Positions 35,255 to 43,314 of a DNA stretch of 64,000 nucleotides are shown here, piece after piece. Within the stretch, counting starts at the first letter, position 1, and each line of letters begins with the position of its first letter. The DNA is from JBNPEO01 sp050490315 (lineage in GTDB: Bacteria > Actinomycetota > Actinomycetes > Actinomycetales > Micrococcaceae). Under the pieces are notes generated by a model that saw nothing but the letters and a program-made list of their open reading frames with translations, did no database searches and was not told the DNA's origin. The stretch is from positions 5,316 through 69,315 of the forward strand of contig NZ_JBNPEO010000012.1 of assembly GCF_050490315.1 (NCBI RefSeq). The letters are read 5' to 3'. The position numbers and the translations under genes were made by a program.

Positions 35255-35698
35255 ATGAACAAAGAATCAACGCTACAAACCATCGTTGTTGGGGTAGATG
35301 GATCAGACGCGTCAGTTGAGGCGCTCCTAGAAGCTCAGCACCTCGCCTTACCCACCGGTGCCAAAGTCATTGCAACCGCCTTTTGGGAATTCCCGCAAAT
35401 GTACTTGGGCTACCTGACCATGGGGATTGACGGTTTTGAAGAGACCGCTGGAAAGATCCTCACCGAGTCCCTCACCCAGGCGTTCGGCACAGAATTGCCG
35501 GAAAACGTTGAGGCAAAACTCTCCCGCGGTTACGCCAGGGAAGGCCTCATTGAAGCGAGCAAAACCGCTGACATGGTGGTTGTTGGCCGGCGTGGGCACG
35601 GCGGGTTCGGCGGCCTTGTTCTAGGTTCCGTGAGCTCTGCCATTGTAGGAATGGCACACTGCCCAGTCCTGGTGGTTCACTCCCCCAAGAGCAAGTAA
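35255..35698 (+). CDS. Universal stress protein (single UspA domain)
   Basis: The 147-residue protein has one UspA domain: VVGVDGSDASVEALLEA at the N-terminus with the nucleotide-contacting Asp, and the ATP-binding loop GRRGHGGFGGLVLGS (G-2x-G-9x-G-S) near the end, followed by CPVLVVHS. ATP-binding Usps signal stress or growth arrest. AAGGAG precedes the ATG. It faces the tandem UspA gene at 35762 across a strong terminator and marks the start of the stress/dormancy island. Confidence 0.92.
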   Translation: MNKESTLQTIVVGVDGSDASVEALLEAQHLALPTGAKVIATAFWEFPQMYLGYLTMGIDGFEETAGKILTESLTQAFGTELPENVEAKLSRGYAREGLIEASKTADMVVVGRRGHGGFGGLVLGSVSSAIVGMAHCPVLVVHSPKSK

Positions 35699-35712
35699 AT
35701 CGAACTTCATAA

Positions 35713-35747
35713 CAAGGAGGGGGCTGCTAGTAGCAGCCCCCTCCTTG
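35713..35747. terminator. Bidirectional terminator between two convergent usp genes
   Basis: CAAGGAGGGGGCTGCTA and TAGCAGCCCCCTCCTTG are fully complementary around a single central base, giving a very strong stem 15 bases after the uspA stop. Confidence 0.8.
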
Positions 35748-35761
35748 CGTCATCTTATGTT

Positions 35762-36646
35762 CTACTTACTGAGCTTGACCTTGGTGAGCCTGGTAATGAT
35801 GGTGGGACACGGCACCTCAGTGAGAACAGCGTGGGCCGTTGATCCGAGCATCAATCGCTTGAATCCCCCGGCACCTCGGCTGCCCAAAACCAACAAGGCC
35901 GCGTGCTGAGCCGCGGCCACAAGAGCCACCGCTGGTTCGTGCTGAGAATCCAACACCCTGTGAACCACCAAGTCCGGGTACTTATCGGCCAAACCAGCAA
36001 CAGTCTCACCCATAATCAGTTCCTCTTCCTCAGCAATGAACTTTGCCAGATCACTCTCCGGGATCCCCCGCTCAACCCACCGAGTGGCGGCACCAAAAAC
36101 GTGCAACACCGTCAGTTCTTGCCCCATTCGGTCAGCCTCCGCCGCAGCAAACGCCACCGCCTGAACGGATTCTTCAGAGCCGTCCACACCCACCAGGACG
36201 CCCGTCCCGGAAGCCGCGGCAGCACCGCCGTCGTCCTTTGCTCCCGCAATAACCGCTACCGGGCAGGCGGCTGCCGCGGCCACTTGCAAAGCGCGGTCAG
36301 TGACCGGGCCTCTAGGCCAAGAACTACCCGAACCTACCACCATCATCTCGGCACGTTTGGACTGGCGCTTCAACACATAGCCTGGGCTGCCCCACATCAT
36401 CATCGCTTCAACGTGCACTCCCGGTTCCAGCTCCAATGCACGGGCCTGGGCGCGGGCAACTAGCGCGTGGCCGGCCTTGCTGAGTACGTTATGAAACTCG
36501 GGCGCCTCAGAGCTCCAACGGTCATCTACTGCGTGAACCAGAACCACCGGCAACTTCAAACGAGCCGCGCGCTTCATAGCCCACTCAACAGCTGCCTCAC
36601 TGCTACCGGAATCGTTTACCCCTACAACAATCGACTTCTTCATCAC
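35762..36646 (-). CDS. Universal stress protein with two UspA domains
   Basis: The 294-residue protein has tandem UspA domains: VGVNDSGSSEAAVEWAMKRA with VVGSGSSWPRGPVTDRALQ in the first half, and VLVGVDGSEESVQAVAFAA with LVLGSRGAGGFKRLMLGSTAHAV in the second. Both halves keep ATP-loop-like sequences; the second is the better match to G-2x-G-9x-G-S/T. Two-domain Usps of this type are common members of the DosR regulon in mycobacteria. A good DosR-like box lies about 80-100 bp upstream at 36728. Confidence 0.92.
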   Translation of the reverse strand: MMKKSIVVGVNDSGSSEAAVEWAMKRAARLKLPVVLVHAVDDRWSSEAPEFHNVLSKAGHALVARAQARALELEPGVHVEAMMMWGSPGYVLKRQSKRAEMMVVGSGSSWPRGPVTDRALQVAAAAACPVAVIAGAKDDGGAAAASGTGVLVGVDGSEESVQAVAFAAAEADRMGQELTVLHVFGAATRWVERGIPESDLAKFIAEEEELIMGETVAGLADKYPDLVVHRVLDSQHEPAVALVAAAQHAALLVLGSRGAGGFKRLMLGSTAHAVLTEVPCPTIITRLTKVKLSK

Positions 36647-36727
36647 TGCGCCGCACTTTCTTCAACATTGAACATGGCTAGGAACCAACATCTATAACTT
36701 CAGTCTCTGCTGGTTACCGGCGCTGGG

Positions 36728-36747
36728 TAAGGGCCAAAAGTCCCGCG
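36728..36747 (-). promoter_or_regulatory. DosR/DevR-like box before the tandem uspA gene
   Basis: Read on the minus strand, the core is GGGACTTTTGGCCC, two mismatches from the core shared exactly by the boxes at 39520 and 47998. It lies between the ABC permease stop and the uspA start, in the expected place for a uspA promoter. The stretch can also fold with GGACTTTT downstream, so a terminator role for the ABC operon is an alternative. Confidence 0.6.
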
Positions 36748-36764
36748 CTCAGTGGGACGGACTT

Positions 36765-38387
36765 TTAGCCTGTGTGTAGGTCGCGCCGCCGCATGCCCAC
36801 CACGGCTGCCGCGGCCACCACCACAGCGAGCCCCACCATCCAAACCCCACCGCCAACGTTTGTACGAATCCCCTGCGGAACCGGCGTATGAGTGAACGGA
36901 GACAAATTCCGCAACGCTTCCGGGGCGCCGATCATGCCCCCAAAAATACCCAAAAACACCCCTGAGCCCAGGAAAGCCCAACCCAAAACGGTGCTGGCGC
37001 CAGGAACCACCACAAATAGAAGTGCCACCACGCCCAGGTACAGGAGCGCCGCCGGAAGTTGCGCCGCGGCGGCAAGAAATACGTCCCCCATCCGCTCCGG
37101 CGAGTCCCCGGAAACCAGCACAGCCAAGGAGGCAAACAGCGCCGCGGTGAGCAGCACCAACACCACACTGACCACACCCAACAACAAGTAGTCAGCCAAC
37201 CAGTGCACCCGGCTCGCCGTTGTAGAAAGGACCAGTTCGGCCCGCCGACTGTCCTCTTCTTGGCGCATCCGCACCACTGTCTGCACAGCACACGCAGCCG
37301 CTAAAACTCCCACTATGGCGAACATCGCAGCGATCAGTACTTGGGAAATACTGGTCTCCCCCGCCGCGACCATAGTGCGTAAGGTTTGGCCCAAAATGGC
37401 ATTAGTTTGGGCCGCTTGTTCCACCAGTTTGGCCAAAGAACCAGCCAAGACCCCCGTAGCCGCAGCACCCACGCACCACCCCATGATGGTTGGCCACTGC
37501 AGCCGCCATGCCAAAGCAAAGGAGGTCGACAGTGCCGGCCGCGCTTCCATCCGGCCAGAGCGTTCAGCCAACAGACTAGAACCACTGTCCCGCCGGGATT
37601 GAAGGGCAAAAACAGTCACGGTACATAGGGCCCCCAAGCCAAGTCCCAGGAACAACGGCAGCAGATTGTTGGCCGTATATGCAGCGCTCTGCTGCCCCCA
37701 ACCAATCGGCGAAAACCAACTGGGCCACGCCGCAGTCATATGCGTTCCGTCCGCATGCGGAATGCCCAAGGCGTCCCCCAGTCCACGCAAAAGATAAGCC
37801 AGTACGACGGCGGAACTTGAGAGAGCATTGGCCGCCCGGCCGGAGCGCACGAACTGTGCCGCTAACAGGCCGAAACCAAAAAAGGCCACACCAGTAGAAG
37901 CGACAGCCGCCCCAGTCACCAGCGAACCGTACGGCTCCAAGCCGCCTGCAATAAACCCGAGAGCCACAGCGGCACACAACACCACGTTGGCTAGGAACGC
38001 GTGAATCACCGTGGCCACAGTGGGTGAGTACCTAGACGCCGGGGTTGAAGCCACTAGCTCAGCGCGGCCGGATTCCTCTTCCGCTCTGCTGTGCCGCACC
38101 GCTAGAAAGGTATTCATTAGCCCGGCCATCAACGCCAGGAACGTAAAGATCTGGAAGAACACAAAAGCATCCAAGGCAGTACCTTGGGGTAAACCGCGCA
38201 ACATCAAAATGGCGGGGTTTGCCACAGCAAGGCGAATAATTCCTTCACGGCCCACCGAGTCACCATATGTTTGTGCCACCGCAACGGCTGAGAAGAACCC
38301 CAGAAAGCCAATGCTCGCAATCCACGCAAGCAGTTGCCATCGGTCACGCCGGAGCCGGTGGAGCAGCAAAACCCAAACGGCGTTCAT
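36765..38387 (-). CDS. ABC transporter permease (ABC-2 type, drug-export-like)
   Basis: The 540-residue integral membrane protein has about twelve hydrophobic segments in two similar halves. Examples are LLAWIASIGFLGFFSAVAVAQ near the start and a repeated loop pattern, RAEEESGRAELVASTPASR and RQEEDSRRAELVLSTTASR, showing an internal duplication. This layout is typical of actinobacterial exporters of antibiotics or lipids. It pairs with the ATPase gene upstream, which overlaps it by 4 nt. The substrate is unknown. Confidence 0.88.
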   Translation of the reverse strand: MNAVWVLLLHRLRRDRWQLLAWIASIGFLGFFSAVAVAQTYGDSVGREGIIRLAVANPAILMLRGLPQGTALDAFVFFQIFTFLALMAGLMNTFLAVRHSRAEEESGRAELVASTPASRYSPTVATVIHAFLANVVLCAAVALGFIAGGLEPYGSLVTGAAVASTGVAFFGFGLLAAQFVRSGRAANALSSSAVVLAYLLRGLGDALGIPHADGTHMTAAWPSWFSPIGWGQQSAAYTANNLLPLFLGLGLGALCTVTVFALQSRRDSGSSLLAERSGRMEARPALSTSFALAWRLQWPTIMGWCVGAAATGVLAGSLAKLVEQAAQTNAILGQTLRTMVAAGETSISQVLIAAMFAIVGVLAAACAVQTVVRMRQEEDSRRAELVLSTTASRVHWLADYLLLGVVSVVLVLLTAALFASLAVLVSGDSPERMGDVFLAAAAQLPAALLYLGVVALLFVVVPGASTVLGWAFLGSGVFLGIFGGMIGAPEALRNLSPFTHTPVPQGIRTNVGGGVWMVGLAVVVAAAAVVGMRRRDLHTG

Positions 38388-39406
38388 TGCCCGGCTGCTT
38401 GGAGGCCGTTGTTGGTGAATCCGTCCTTGGTGAATCCGTCCTGTTTCACGCCGTCGTGGGCCAGTTCCAGCGTGTAGTGACGCAAAAACAAGTCCTCGAG
38501 GGAAGGCGGTGTGATGGTCAAGGCCTGCGCGTTTAACTGCGCCAGCAAGGGCAAAACACCAGCCATGTGTTGGCTCTCAGCGGTGAACTTTATGCGCGCA
38601 CTTTCAGCGCCAGTTGTTTCCAAGGCAAGGTCCTGGACGCCGGGAGTATGACGCAGTTTCGCCATGGCTTCCGTGATCACCGAAGGGGCCTCTCCCACAC
38701 CAAAGGAAACGTCGCTGCGCGTTAGTCCACGCAGCTGATCAAGGGTTCCGGTTTCTACAGTTTTGCCTTGCCGAATGATAGTCACCCTGTCACACAAACG
38801 TTCCACCTCGGAAAGAATGTGGGAGGAAAACAGCACAGTGGCGCCATCGCCTGCCACGCGCTCAATTTCCTGGTTAAAGACCGTCTCCATAATCGGGTCA
38901 AGGCCGCTGGTGGGTTCATCCAACACGTATAGCTGGGCCGGTGTTGCCAAGGCAGCAATCAGCGCGACTTTTTGCCGGTTGCCTTTTGAATAAGACCTGC
39001 CCTTTTTAGACGGATCGAATTCAAACGCTGCCAGCAGACGGTCTTTCCTCTCCCGGTAATCTTTTTTGTTGGAGGCCCCTCGGCGCAGCCGGCTCAGCAA
39101 ATCGATGGCTTCTCCCCCGCTAAGGTTTGGCCACAAACTCACGTCACCCGGGACGTACGCAATGCGCTGATGCAAGGCCGATGCGTCCTTCCACGGATCC
39201 CGTCCAAACACTGTGACGTCACCTCCACTGGAGCGGAGCAACCCTAAGATGATCCGGATGGTGGTGGATTTTCCGGAACCATTGGGCCCCAGAAAACCAT
39301 GCACTTGCCCGTGCTCCACGTTCAGTTCCAGCCCGTCCAAGGCAGTGGACGTACCGAAGTTCTTACGTAGATCCCGGATTTGGATCAGTGCTGGACTGTT
39401 ACCCAT
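38384..39406 (-). CDS. ABC transporter ATP-binding protein
   Basis: The 340-residue ATPase has Walker A GPNGSGKST near residue 41-49, the Q-loop, an ABC signature variant YSKGNRQKV, Walker B LYVLDEPTSGLDP and an H-loop, FSSHILSE. A C-terminal extension of about 100 residues follows, as in DrrA-like export ATPases. The ATG at 39406 (Met-Gly-Asn-Ser) with GAGGTGG upstream is chosen over the longer frame to 39466. The extreme C-terminus holds a short degenerate repeat (Asp-Gly-Phe-Thr twice). It is divergent from the response regulator, and the DosR-like box at 39520 lies between them. Confidence 0.92.
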   Translation of the reverse strand: MGNSPALIQIRDLRKNFGTSTALDGLELNVEHGQVHGFLGPNGSGKSTTIRIILGLLRSSGGDVTVFGRDPWKDASALHQRIAYVPGDVSLWPNLSGGEAIDLLSRLRRGASNKKDYRERKDRLLAAFEFDPSKKGRSYSKGNRQKVALIAALATPAQLYVLDEPTSGLDPIMETVFNQEIERVAGDGATVLFSSHILSEVERLCDRVTIIRQGKTVETGTLDQLRGLTRSDVSFGVGEAPSVITEAMAKLRHTPGVQDLALETTGAESARIKFTAESQHMAGVLPLLAQLNAQALTITPPSLEDLFLRHYTLELAHDGVKQDGFTKDGFTNNGLQAAGQ

Positions 39407-39519
39407 GTGTTCCCACCTCAACCCGCTAGTCTTACTGCAAGTCTGATGAGAGCCTGCGCCAAGCACCAGAGTCTAAGGTCACCGAACGCGCGAACCTCAC
39501 CCGAATATCCCCAGCCCGC

Positions 39520-39539
39520 ACCGGGACTTTGGACCCTTG
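39520..39539 (+). promoter_or_regulatory. DosR/DevR-like box before the response regulator
   Basis: The core GGGACTTTGGACCC is identical, in reverse complement, to the core at 48001-48014 before phosphoketolase. It resembles the mycobacterial DosR consensus half-sites GGGACT and AGTCCC. It lies 96 bp before the response-regulator start and 114 bp before the divergent ABC ATPase start, so it may serve both. Confidence 0.72.
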
Positions 39540-39634
39540 ATGGCAGCTACCGCATCCGGAAGACTCACAAGTGATAGAAACGTAGCTTGGCACTGACACT
39601 TGTAAACCACAAACGCGCATAACTAAGGAGAACC

Positions 39635-40282
39635 GTGGATCATCAAGAAGCCCCCATCAGGGTCTTCGTCCTAGACGACCACGAACTTGTTCGCCGCGGC
39701 CTGCAAGAACTCCTTGAGAGCGAAGGCTTTGAAGTAGTCGGTATGTCCGGCCTCGCCGTAGAAGCAACACACCGGATCCCGGCATTACACCCGGACGTTT
39801 GCGTTCTGGACGCCCGCTTACCTGACGGCACCGGCATTGAAGTCTGCCGTGATGTACGCTCCGTGGACCCATCCCTGAGCTGCCTCATCCTGACCAGTTA
39901 CGACGACGAACAAGCTCTCCGCGGCGCCGTTCTAGCAGGTGCCGCAGGCTATGTGCTGAAAGAGATTGGCGGAACCGATCTCTTGGGCGCCATTCGCCGG
40001 ACCGCCCGTGGCGAATCACTCTTTGATGCCGACATAAAAGCGCGGATCCTTCAGGGCCTCACAGAGCCGGAAACTCCCGATCCGCGCGTAGCTTCACTCA
40101 CCCCGCAAGAGCGGCGAGTACTCCAGCTCTTGGGCCAGGGCCTGACCAACCGGCAGATCGGCGAACAGATGACGCTGGCTGAAAAAACCGTCAAAAACTA
40201 TGTGTCCTCGATGCTGGCCAAACTTGGTTTTGAGCGCCGCACCCAAGCGGCCGTATACATGGCCAACAAACCGGGTAGCTGA
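39635..40282 (+). CDS. devR: NarL/LuxR-type response regulator, DevR/DosR-like
   Basis: The 215-residue protein has a receiver domain (VFVLDDHELVRRGL; phospho-acceptor Asp59 in VLDARLPDG; Lys109 in GYVLKEIGG) and a C-terminal LuxR-type helix-turn-helix. The recognition segment LAEKTVKNYVSSMLAKLG followed by ERRTQAAV is nearly the same as in Mycobacterium tuberculosis DosR, including the DNA-contacting Lys-x-x-Lys-Asn (184-188 here). This strongly suggests that it binds DosR-like boxes. The GTG start has AAGGAG five bases upstream. It is convergent with the sensor kinase at 40312, and a DosR-like box precedes it, implying autoregulation. Confidence 0.88.
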   Translation: MDHQEAPIRVFVLDDHELVRRGLQELLESEGFEVVGMSGLAVEATHRIPALHPDVCVLDARLPDGTGIEVCRDVRSVDPSLSCLILTSYDDEQALRGAVLAGAAGYVLKEIGGTDLLGAIRRTARGESLFDADIKARILQGLTEPETPDPRVASLTPQERRVLQLLGQGLTNRQIGEQMTLAEKTVKNYVSSMLAKLGFERRTQAAVYMANKPGS

Positions 40283-40311
40283 ATGCACGCTTCAGCCTAG
40301 TGCGCTGGTAT

Positions 40312-42096
40312 TTAGCCAACTGCCCCCGTGCTCACCGGCACCGACCACTGAACGTGGGTCCCCTCACCGGGTGTGCTGCTAACGGTGCACCAACCGCCTA
40401 ACTCGGCGGCCCGGTAATCCATGTTGACCAGCCCGTTCCCGGGCGTGCATTCAGCGAAACCCACACCGTCGTCGTCGACCTTTAACAACAGCGCCCCGTT
40501 CTCAACGGCAACACTCACCCGGATACTTTCCGCCCCAGAGTGCCGGACAGCGTTGCTCAGCGCCTCTGAGATCACAGCCAGCAAATGCGTCCCAGTAGTG
40601 GGGTTGCTGATCGAATCGATCCTGCCGCGTAGCTCAAGATGAGGCGCAAATGGCAGTGGCCTAGACACGTTCCTGGCCGTGCGAAGGATGCGCGTGCTCA
40701 ACAACTCAGTGCCGTTGGACGTGGAATGCAAGGAATAGATGGTGTTGCGCAGATCCCGGATGGTCTCGTCCAGCTCCTGAGTAACCGCATCGATCCTGGA
40801 CAAAGCCGGCTCACCATCCGTGAACCTGCGCAGGCTCTGAATACTCAAACCCGCCGCGAACAATCGCTGAATCACCACGTCATGCAGATCCCGAGCAATC
40901 CGGTCCCGATCAGTAAAAACCACCAACTCCTCGCGCAAACGGTGACTCCGGTCAAGCTCCAAGGCAACTGCCACGTGCGAACCAAAAACGGCGCCCATCT
41001 GCACATCCGAATTCAAAAAGGGCCCCTCGCCACGGCCACGGACCAAAATCAGCAAGCCGTGGTGCACTCCGCGTGCGCTGAGATCAATAGCCAATAATCG
41101 TCCCCTATGCTGCCCAATGAGCCCACCCAAAACGGTGCTTGCGTCCTCAGCTTGGGCGGTTTTTCCCGTGTCAACAACAGAACGAATCAGGGGCGAATCC
41201 ATGGCCAGCAACTGACCAGAAAATCCGGCAGACCCCTTACCGGCAGCTCCCGCCACACGGTACGCGGCGGCGCTGGTTACCTCCACGGAATCACCGGGGA
41301 CCACAATGAGGGCGAGCCGGGCGCCGGATTCCTTGAGTGCACGCTCGGCAACAACATCAAAGGCCACGTGCTCGGCGCCGGTTATGTGCTCCGAAGCTGT
41401 CACCCCTGCGGAGCCAGCAGCGTGTTCCTCGCCCAGAACCCGGCCCGTAACGTCCATACACGCTTCCAACCAGGAAGCCCGGCGCCGCGAATCCTCATAA
41501 AGCCGGGCGTTCTCAATGGCCACACCGGCGGCCGCTGCAAGTGCTACGGCCAGTTCTTCGTCCTCAGCGGTGAAGTCCCTACCCCCCTCTTTGTCCGTCA
41601 AATACAGGTTGCCAAACACCACGTCTCGCACCGTGATGGGCACCCCTAGGAACGTTTTCATGGGCGGGTGATTGGCCGGAAAACCGTAAGCATGGGGATG
41701 TTCCCGCAGATCGTGAAGCCGCAACGGGGCCGGCTCGGTAATAAGCTGCCCCAACACCCCATGACCGGTGGGTAGTGGGCCAATCTTCTGGGCCAAATCC
41801 TTGTTTATGCCCACGGTGATGAAGTGACTGAGCTGCTTGTCCTCACCAATCACCCCAAGAGCGCCATACTGGGCATGCAAGAGCCGGCAAGCCGAGTTCA
41901 CCACCCGGTCAAGGACAGCCTCAAGGCTCAGGTCCTCGGCCACGGCAACCACTGCTTCAAGGAGGCCCCGCATATGCTGCTGAGCGTCTAGGAGCTCACC
42001 GCCGCGGTCCAAAAAGTTCTTGAGCAGGTCTTCGATCTTCGCGTCTACCGCTGGTAACTCGTGGAATCGCCGGGGACCCGTGTTGGAACTTTCCAT
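40312..42096 (-). CDS. GAF-domain sensor histidine kinase, DevS/DosT-like
   Basis: The 594-residue protein has two GAF domains (about 50-205 and 215-385), a HisKA_3 dimerisation segment with phospho-acceptor His405 in RDLHDVVIQRLF, and a C-terminal HATPase with ISEALSNAVRHSGAES and VDDDGVGF. GAF-A contains GFPANHPPMKTFLGVPI, closely matching mycobacterial DevS and DosT, where a His in this segment is the proximal heme ligand; His143 here is the candidate. It may therefore sense oxygen, NO, CO or redox state through heme, but heme binding is an inference. It faces the response regulator tail to tail, 29 bp apart, and is its obvious partner. Confidence 0.88.
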   Translation of the reverse strand: MESSNTGPRRFHELPAVDAKIEDLLKNFLDRGGELLDAQQHMRGLLEAVVAVAEDLSLEAVLDRVVNSACRLLHAQYGALGVIGEDKQLSHFITVGINKDLAQKIGPLPTGHGVLGQLITEPAPLRLHDLREHPHAYGFPANHPPMKTFLGVPITVRDVVFGNLYLTDKEGGRDFTAEDEELAVALAAAAGVAIENARLYEDSRRRASWLEACMDVTGRVLGEEHAAGSAGVTASEHITGAEHVAFDVVAERALKESGARLALIVVPGDSVEVTSAAAYRVAGAAGKGSAGFSGQLLAMDSPLIRSVVDTGKTAQAEDASTVLGGLIGQHRGRLLAIDLSARGVHHGLLILVRGRGEGPFLNSDVQMGAVFGSHVAVALELDRSHRLREELVVFTDRDRIARDLHDVVIQRLFAAGLSIQSLRRFTDGEPALSRIDAVTQELDETIRDLRNTIYSLHSTSNGTELLSTRILRTARNVSRPLPFAPHLELRGRIDSISNPTTGTHLLAVISEALSNAVRHSGAESIRVSVAVENGALLLKVDDDGVGFAECTPGNGLVNMDYRAAELGGWCTVSSTPGEGTHVQWSVPVSTGAVG

Positions 42097-42112
42097 ATGC
42101 CAGCTTCCACCT

Positions 42113-42144
42113 CACTGCACCCATCAAACACTGCACCCATCAAA
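42113..42144. repeat. Two tandem 16-bp repeats upstream of the sensor kinase
   Basis: CACTGCACCCATCAAA occurs twice head to tail, 17 bp upstream of the kinase start. It may tune expression or be a neutral slippage product. Confidence 0.8.
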
Positions 42145-42311
42145 CAACGTATGTCCACGCAGGGATATACGCCGCGGCCACTGCCGCTCTCAGACTACGC
42201 GGGGCTACCGGCACTAGCTAGAGTGCAGCTGGCCCCAGTTCCCTGCATCTGGTTCGCTACGTTCGGTTCACCATGCCTGGTTCACAACCTCCACCGCGCT
42301 CCCTGTAAACC

Positions 42312-42331
42312 ACTGGGCCATTGGACCCTAG
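42312..42331 (+). promoter_or_regulatory. DosR/DevR-like box before the PNPOx-like operon
   Basis: The core GGGCCATTGGACCC at 42315-42328 differs from GGGACTTTGGACCC at three positions. Its centre is 38 bp before the ATG at 42359, which would suit activation of a leaderless transcript. It lies in the divergent region shared with the sensor kinase. Confidence 0.55.
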
Positions 42332-42358
42332 TCTCTGACGTGGCGCACGCGTAGCCTC

Positions 42359-42835
42359 ATGGACATGACGAACAAACCAACCACCCCGGAACCGGAAAAC
42401 TTGGCACCGAATCAGTGCTGGGACTTGTTACGCACCACCTCGGTGGGCCGTCTGGCCCTTTGGGTCACCGACCACCCGGATATTTTCCCCATCAACTACC
42501 GCGCGGACCACGGCACAGTGGTGTTCCGCACCGGCGACGGGACCAAACTTCACGCCGCCTTGAGTGAGACCCCAGTAGCTTTTGAGGCCGACGGCGTCAG
42601 TCCCGATGGCGGTACGGCTTGGAGCGTTGTGGTCAAGGGCGAAGCCACCGCCGTAACTCTCACCCAAGAAGTAATGGACACTGTGGGGCTGTTGTTGTTC
42701 CCTTGGCAGGACGGGCGCAAAGACCACTTCATCCGGATCGTCCCCAGCTCCATCACAGGACGCCGCTTCTCCGTGACTCCGCCGCTGACGTGGTGGAGCC
42801 CCTTGGATGATGCCACCCGCGCAGGACTCGAATAG
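42359..42835 (+). CDS. Pyridoxamine 5'-phosphate oxidase-like flavin-binding protein (first of two)
   Basis: The 158-residue protein belongs to the PNPOx-like split-barrel family, with CWDLLRTTSVGRLALWVTDHPDIFPINYRADHGTVVFRTGDGTKLHAAL. It is typical of actinobacterial deazaflavin or FMN-binding proteins. Similar proteins are prominent DosR-regulon members in mycobacteria. It sits 5 bp before a close paralogue, so the pair arose by tandem duplication. No clear ribosome site precedes the ATG; leaderless translation is possible. The substrate is unknown. Confidence 0.85.
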   Translation: MDMTNKPTTPEPENLAPNQCWDLLRTTSVGRLALWVTDHPDIFPINYRADHGTVVFRTGDGTKLHAALSETPVAFEADGVSPDGGTAWSVVVKGEATAVTLTQEVMDTVGLLLFPWQDGRKDHFIRIVPSSITGRRFSVTPPLTWWSPLDDATRAGLE

Positions 42836-42840
42836 GACGG

Positions 42841-43314
42841 ATGCGACAGTACATGGACCAGGAATTAGAAAACATTGAACGCCTCAGCCCCGAAGAGTGC
42901 TGGGACTTGTTAGGCTCCACCACGGTGGGACGGCTAGCCGTCATTGTGGACAATCACCCGGAAATCTTCCCGGTGAACTACGTCCTCGATCAGAACAGCA
43001 TCGTTTTCCGCACCGCCTCCGGGACCAAACTCTGGGCCACTCTGAGCGATCCGTGCGCCTTCGAAATTGATGGCTATGATCCGCACACCGAACAGGCTTG
43101 GTCCGTGGTGGCTCGAGGCAAAAGCGAGCTGATGCTGGACCATGGCGAAAAAGCCAACGCTGATGAACTCCACCTAGAACCTTGGCAGCCCGGTAGAAAG
43201 AACCACTACCTACGCCTGAACCTCGAGGCCATCAGCGGCCGACGCTTCACCACCAACCATCCTGACATTTGGACCACACCGGACACTGACGCCCGCACGG
43301 AGACCTTCCACTGA
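42841..43314 (+). CDS. Pyridoxamine 5'-phosphate oxidase-like flavin-binding protein (second of two)
   Basis: The 157-residue paralogue of the preceding protein has ECWDLLGSTTVGRLAVIVDNHPEIFPVNYVLDQNSIVFRTASGTKLWATL and a matching C-terminal RKNHYLRLNLEAISGRRF. AGGACGG stands just before the ATG at 42841, although the ATG at 42853 (Met-Asp-Gln) would fit the paralogue's start equally well. It is in one operon with its neighbour and with the P-type ATPase, which appears to begin at its stop codon. Confidence 0.85.
   Translation: MRQYMDQELENIERLSPEECWDLLGSTTVGRLAVIVDNHPEIFPVNYVLDQNSIVFRTASGTKLWATLSDPCAFEIDGYDPHTEQAWSVVARGKSELMLDHGEKANADELHLEPWQPGRKNHYLRLNLEAISGRRFTTNHPDIWTTPDTDARTETFH

Noticed and set aside
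36736..36766. AAAAGTCC...GGACTTTT hairpin as terminator of the ABC operon
   Set aside because: The upstream arm is better explained as a DosR-like box before the usp gene. The stem overlaps the permease stop codon, so I do not list it as a terminator, although both roles are possible.
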